The notes under the pieces are model-generated. The model was not told where the DNA came from, did not search any database, and was given only the letters and a program-made list of their open reading frames with translations. Of a stretch of 64,000 nucleotides of DNA, positions 60,510-64,000 are shown piece after piece (the stretch's first letter is position 1; each line of letters starts with the position of its first letter). This stretch comes from Trileptium ribeirensis. Taxonomy: Eukaryota > Nematoda > Enoplea > Enoplida > Thoracostomopsidae. The DNA lies in assembly GCA_030248225.1 (NCBI GenBank), contig JASANE010028231.1, positions 109,599 through 173,598 of the forward strand, given 5' to 3'. A program made the position numbers and the translations under genes.

Positions 60510-62420
60510 TATTATATTGATAAAATGAAAATGATGTGAACTGTATATTTAACGATAGACTTTAGCGTCTTAATCATGAGTCGTTCGATTTAATCGTGTC
60601 TAGTGAAATTTAAAGAAGCTTATTTGGAAAATTATTTTTTTTGTGATTTCACCACATTGTGTAATGGTCACATTTGTGTGCTATATAATATAATACTTAT
60701 TTAAACGAAATGTGAATAATATGATCGGTTTTAGAAGTGGCAGACTTGTCCGTTATCATGAGAATACCACAGAATCGTGATATTAATTATGATTGGAAAA
60801 TCTGTATACAAAGCGTTACTAGGCATCATTTTTTGTGATTTAGCTTACATAATGCCGTTTAGTACGCGTAAAATTGTCCTAAGATTATTGGTAGCGTTAA
60901 CTGTTGAAAGAAGGAAAACATCATTTTTCAGCAAAATTAAAGCTGAGCGAGCGGAATACTCAAATAATGCACATTTGCGCGCAATAACATTCTGTTTCAC
61001 GCATAACACTTCAAAGGATACGTTTATTGTCGCAAATTTTTATTCGACGCGTAAAAGATTGTATGTAGCTGTGTACCTAGCTTTGTGTTTGCGCTGCTCC
61101 AGTGATGTCCTGTTTAAATTCTGACAAAATCAACGTGATTTGGAGTCTTTGTTATTGGAAATCTCGGTTCCCACATCATTTTGTGTTATAATACTTGTTA
61201 GTGCATCCGATCGAAAAATAGAGACCATCGTCAACTTAGTTGCCGTGCAAAATTCCGTGATTTTTAAGTGATTTATACGAGCGCTAAACGGAAATAAAGA
61301 ATTTGCTTTGGTTACCATAGACTACTTTGTATAATACTGTGCATCTGGGTTCTGCACGGAGGGGAACAGGCCCTAGGTATTGTGAGATCCCTAGTTTATC
61401 CCAGTTCATGTTCCTCAGGTAAATTTTGCCTTCCCCAGTTCATGCCCTTCAGGTTCCCCAGCTATTGTCTTTGCAGCTAAAAATAACCAAATTGTTATCT
61501 GTAAGGCTGAAAATATGTGAATTTTTGCCTATTTTGATTAAAAATCACAAATTCCTCTTTGTGGAGCTAAAAATCACTAAAATTAACTTTTTTTAAGTAA
61601 GCATAATTACAGTTAGCTGTCAGATTAGCCATTTTTATGTTTTCTGACGGTCACGGTACTTTATGGTTCCCGGTTCTACTGGAGTGACCCATAGTTTAAC
61701 TTGAGTGCCCCTATGTAATCTTGAGGTTTCCCCAGTAATAATTTTGGAACTCTGGACAACCAAGTGCATGAAAGGTAGCTTACTATCTGTTGTCATCATT
61801 TCTTTTAAATATATAGACTTCCCAGTTTATAACTGAACAAGTGGGATAAAATTTGCCAACAAAAATCAATATTACCCACAAATTTAAAAAATTACTGGCT
61901 AATTACTGTATATTACGACCCGTAGCAATCAATTGACTGGGTGCATCGAATATAGCAACTCCCACAATTCTTCAAATTTGTGGACTCGATGTAGTACCCG
62001 CAAAATTTATTACAAGTTTTTTTATCCTCCAGTTCAGTTTTAAAGTGGATGATTCTCTGTTTGCTTACATTACTTGAATTCCTATATTTCGTTTAACACT
62101 GCGCTCAAATAGTGGCAGTAAGCTGTTACAAACATCATTGCTGCAGTAAGACATAGATCGTACTACTACAGTGTTCAATTTTTAATACCGCTTCTGTTGA
62201 CATAAACTGCATTTATTATTTATTAAACACTTTAATGACAAATATAGAATTTTAAACAGCCCGTTATCGCACAATATCTTTTATGATAAATCGCAATATA
62301 ATTTCCTTTAAGACCCGTGTCAAATGAGTAAGAATTGCTTTATGTTGGCACATTGCTGGGGGCCTATTATAGACTACATTTATATACGTTCTATAACTTA
62401 TGTATCAATCATTACTTATT
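60510..62420. other. Intergenic downstream of PNKP
   Basis: AT-rich with one dispersed repeat copy (61400-61640). The 115-codon frame at 60777 has no motif and is taken as chance. Confidence 0.5.
61400..61640 (-). repeat. Dispersed repeat family (copy 3 of 3)
   Basis: Read on the minus strand: AAATTCACATATTTTCAGCC, TTTTTAGCTGCAAAG, GGCATGAACTGGGGAAGGC and AAAATTTACCTGAGG. Same family as 940 and 41080. Confidence 0.5.
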
Positions 62421-62424
62421 TTAA

Positions 62425-63018
62425 TAAACTAAGTTTACTTTAGTAATATGTACCGCATAATATTATCGCGTATTATGTACCGTACGGTGGTATATCACCT
62501 GCTCTATTACATTATATGAACGTGATTATTGAGTATGTCCGATAAACAGGCATAAGGTCCATTTTCATCCCGTAAACTAAGTTTACTTTAGTAATATGTA
62601 CCGCATAATATTATCGCGTATTATGTACCGTACGGTGGTATATCACCTGCTCTATTACATTATATGAACGTGGATTATTGAGTATGTCCGATAAACAGGC
62701 ATAAGGTCCATTTTCATCCCGTAAACTAAGTTTACTTTAGTAATATGTACCGCATAATATTATCGCGTATTATGTACCGTACGGTGGTATATCACCTGCT
62801 CTATTACATTATATGAACGTGATTATTGAGTATGTCCGATAAACAGGCATAAGGTCCATTTTCATCCCGTAAACTAAGTTTACTTTAGTAATATGTACCG
62901 CATAATATTATCGCGTATTATGTACCGTACGGTGGTATATCACCTGCTCTATTACATTATATGAACGTGGATTATTGAGTATGTCCGATAAACAGGCATA
63001 AGGTCCATTTTCATCCCG
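62425..63018. repeat. Tandem array, four units alternating 148 and 149 bp
   Basis: TAAACTAAGTTTAC recurs at 62425, 62573, 62722 and 62870. Units 1 and 3 read CGTGATT where 2 and 4 read CGTGGATT; otherwise they look identical, so the true repeat is a 297-bp dimer. Unit includes direct copies of ATGTACCG. Confidence 0.95.
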
Positions 63019-63389
63019 GGGCATTCTAAGATTTGGTCATTATGTGTAATCTTAAAATATCCACTTATATGTTTCTACGTGTCGTATGGCGTTTTGATTC
63101 TTAAATCAGATATATCATCGTCCACGTGATAAACCGTTCTGCGCGCATCAACATGCCTTAAGACATATGCCGCTAATAGAAAACTCATTATTCGTTTAAT
63201 GTAATATTGAGTTTAATTTTAACACATAGTGGATATTGATGGACTTCTCCTGCGAAGGTATATATACGACTCCAGTATACTAACGCTATAACCAACGATA
63301 TTTTTTGTATTTTTGTTAAAATAGCATGCGAAATGACTTGTGCTAAAAGACACGTCGAAGTAGCCGTGTTTGCCGAAGCCCTTAAAGCC

Positions 63390-63525
63390 AGACATTATAA
63401 CGTTAGAAAAAGAACAGCTTATAGCGGGGGGTTCGGGGGTGCCAGCCTCCGACTTAGGCTTAGTACATGGCTGACAGATTAGCTTAGGCTAAGCTTAAGG
63501 CTTAGGCTTAGTATATCGAGAACGG
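63390..63525. repeat. Dispersed repeat with TTAGGCTTAG motifs, copy 2
   Basis: ATAACGTTAGAAAAAGAACA, GGGGGGTTCGGGGGTGCC, CAGCCTCCGACTTAGGC, then several TTAGGCTTAG/CTTAGGCTAAG units. Pairs with 43610-43740. Confidence 0.6.
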
Positions 63526-64000
63526 CATAGCATGCATTTTACTTCCACCCCAAAAATTTACATGGGTCGCCAAAGGTATATGTCAGCATTTAGCAGTAAA
63601 TGCCATGAACGAATAATTTACTCAGTCAAATTGAAATAGAGTGCGCTAACGTTTACAAAAAATTTTTTTTCTACCTCGTTCACTGTCAAGTGAGTTCATG
63701 GATATCCATAATATCAACTGGGACACTGATAACAAGAACTTCACGCAAGACAAATATTACAAACACTGAAAGCGTACCTAACAATGCATTGCATGCCTCA
63801 GCAATCTTACTTTAAAACATTGATGTTTAGACCACGTCCGATGTAGAAACCATAAACCATAATAAAATTCGTAAAATCAAACTACAAACAAGCAATTGGT
63901 ATATACATTGAGTTCTCAATGTATTTAAAAATCTATAGATATTGTCACTCAAGTGTAGTATAGCAGCGATTGGCACATTATTACATGATAAATGAGAGTG

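Noticed and set aside
60777..61124. 115-codon frame downstream of PNKP
   Set aside because: No family motif, AT-driven composition and no supporting splice or promoter signal.
1..64000. Prokaryotic or viral origin of the window
   Set aside because: Both genes are intron-split with consistent GT..AG junctions and animal-type domain order; there are no operon-like gene runs and no viral structural genes.

Overview
This is eukaryotic, metazoan DNA: AT-rich, with intron-split genes, GT..AG introns of about 0.35 to 4.6 kb, and a heavy load of transposon relics. The two genes and the RTE, Tc1/mariner, hAT-like and TTAA-flanked elements fit an invertebrate, perhaps a nematode or flatworm. Splice acceptors are short U-rich TAG/CAG/AAG sites without long pyrimidine tracts. 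The species cannot be named from sequence alone.

Two protein-coding genes, both on the + strand, were reconstructed exon by exon with every reading-frame phase agreeing. (1) GNL2 (NGP1/Nog2), a nucleolar ribosome-assembly GTPase: 16 coding exons, 11331-42015, 697 codons. (2) PNKP, a DNA-end-repair polynucleotide 3'-phosphatase / 5'-kinase with an N-terminal FHA domain: 9 coding exons, 49636-60181, 580 codons. They act in separate pathways (60S subunit maturation and DNA strand-break repair), and I see no sign that they are co-regulated.

Layout: 1-11330 is intergenic, with dispersed repeats, several fold-back elements, a 1.6 kb inverted-repeat-bounded element (2834-4391) and a tandem pair of TTAA-bounded elements with tRNA-like cores (9618-10187). 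11331-42015 is GNL2. Its introns hold a decayed mariner-type element (15548-16489), a decayed antisense RTE-type LINE (about 17490-21390), a GGGGG-rich inverted-repeat element (21487-21870) and TA-flanked MITEs. 42016-49635 is intergenic, with a hAT-like element bounded by a perfect 8-bp target duplication (44913-47482) that carries a duplicated 68-codon ORF, followed by an unidentified broken ORF (about 47789-48266). 49636-60181 is PNKP; one intron holds eight 122-bp tandem repeats. 60182-64000 is intergenic, with a MITE in the probable PNKP 3' UTR and a four-unit 148/149-bp array at 62425-63018.

The points most worth a second look are: a TA-flanked MITE family that holds the first AATAAA after the stop codon of both genes; TTAA elements with embedded tRNA-like promoters; the hAT-like element with its near-perfectly preserved duplicated core; alternating dimer structure in both tandem arrays; and a PHD-like zinc finger inside the LINE endonuclease region. 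I found no convincing wholly new gene system.
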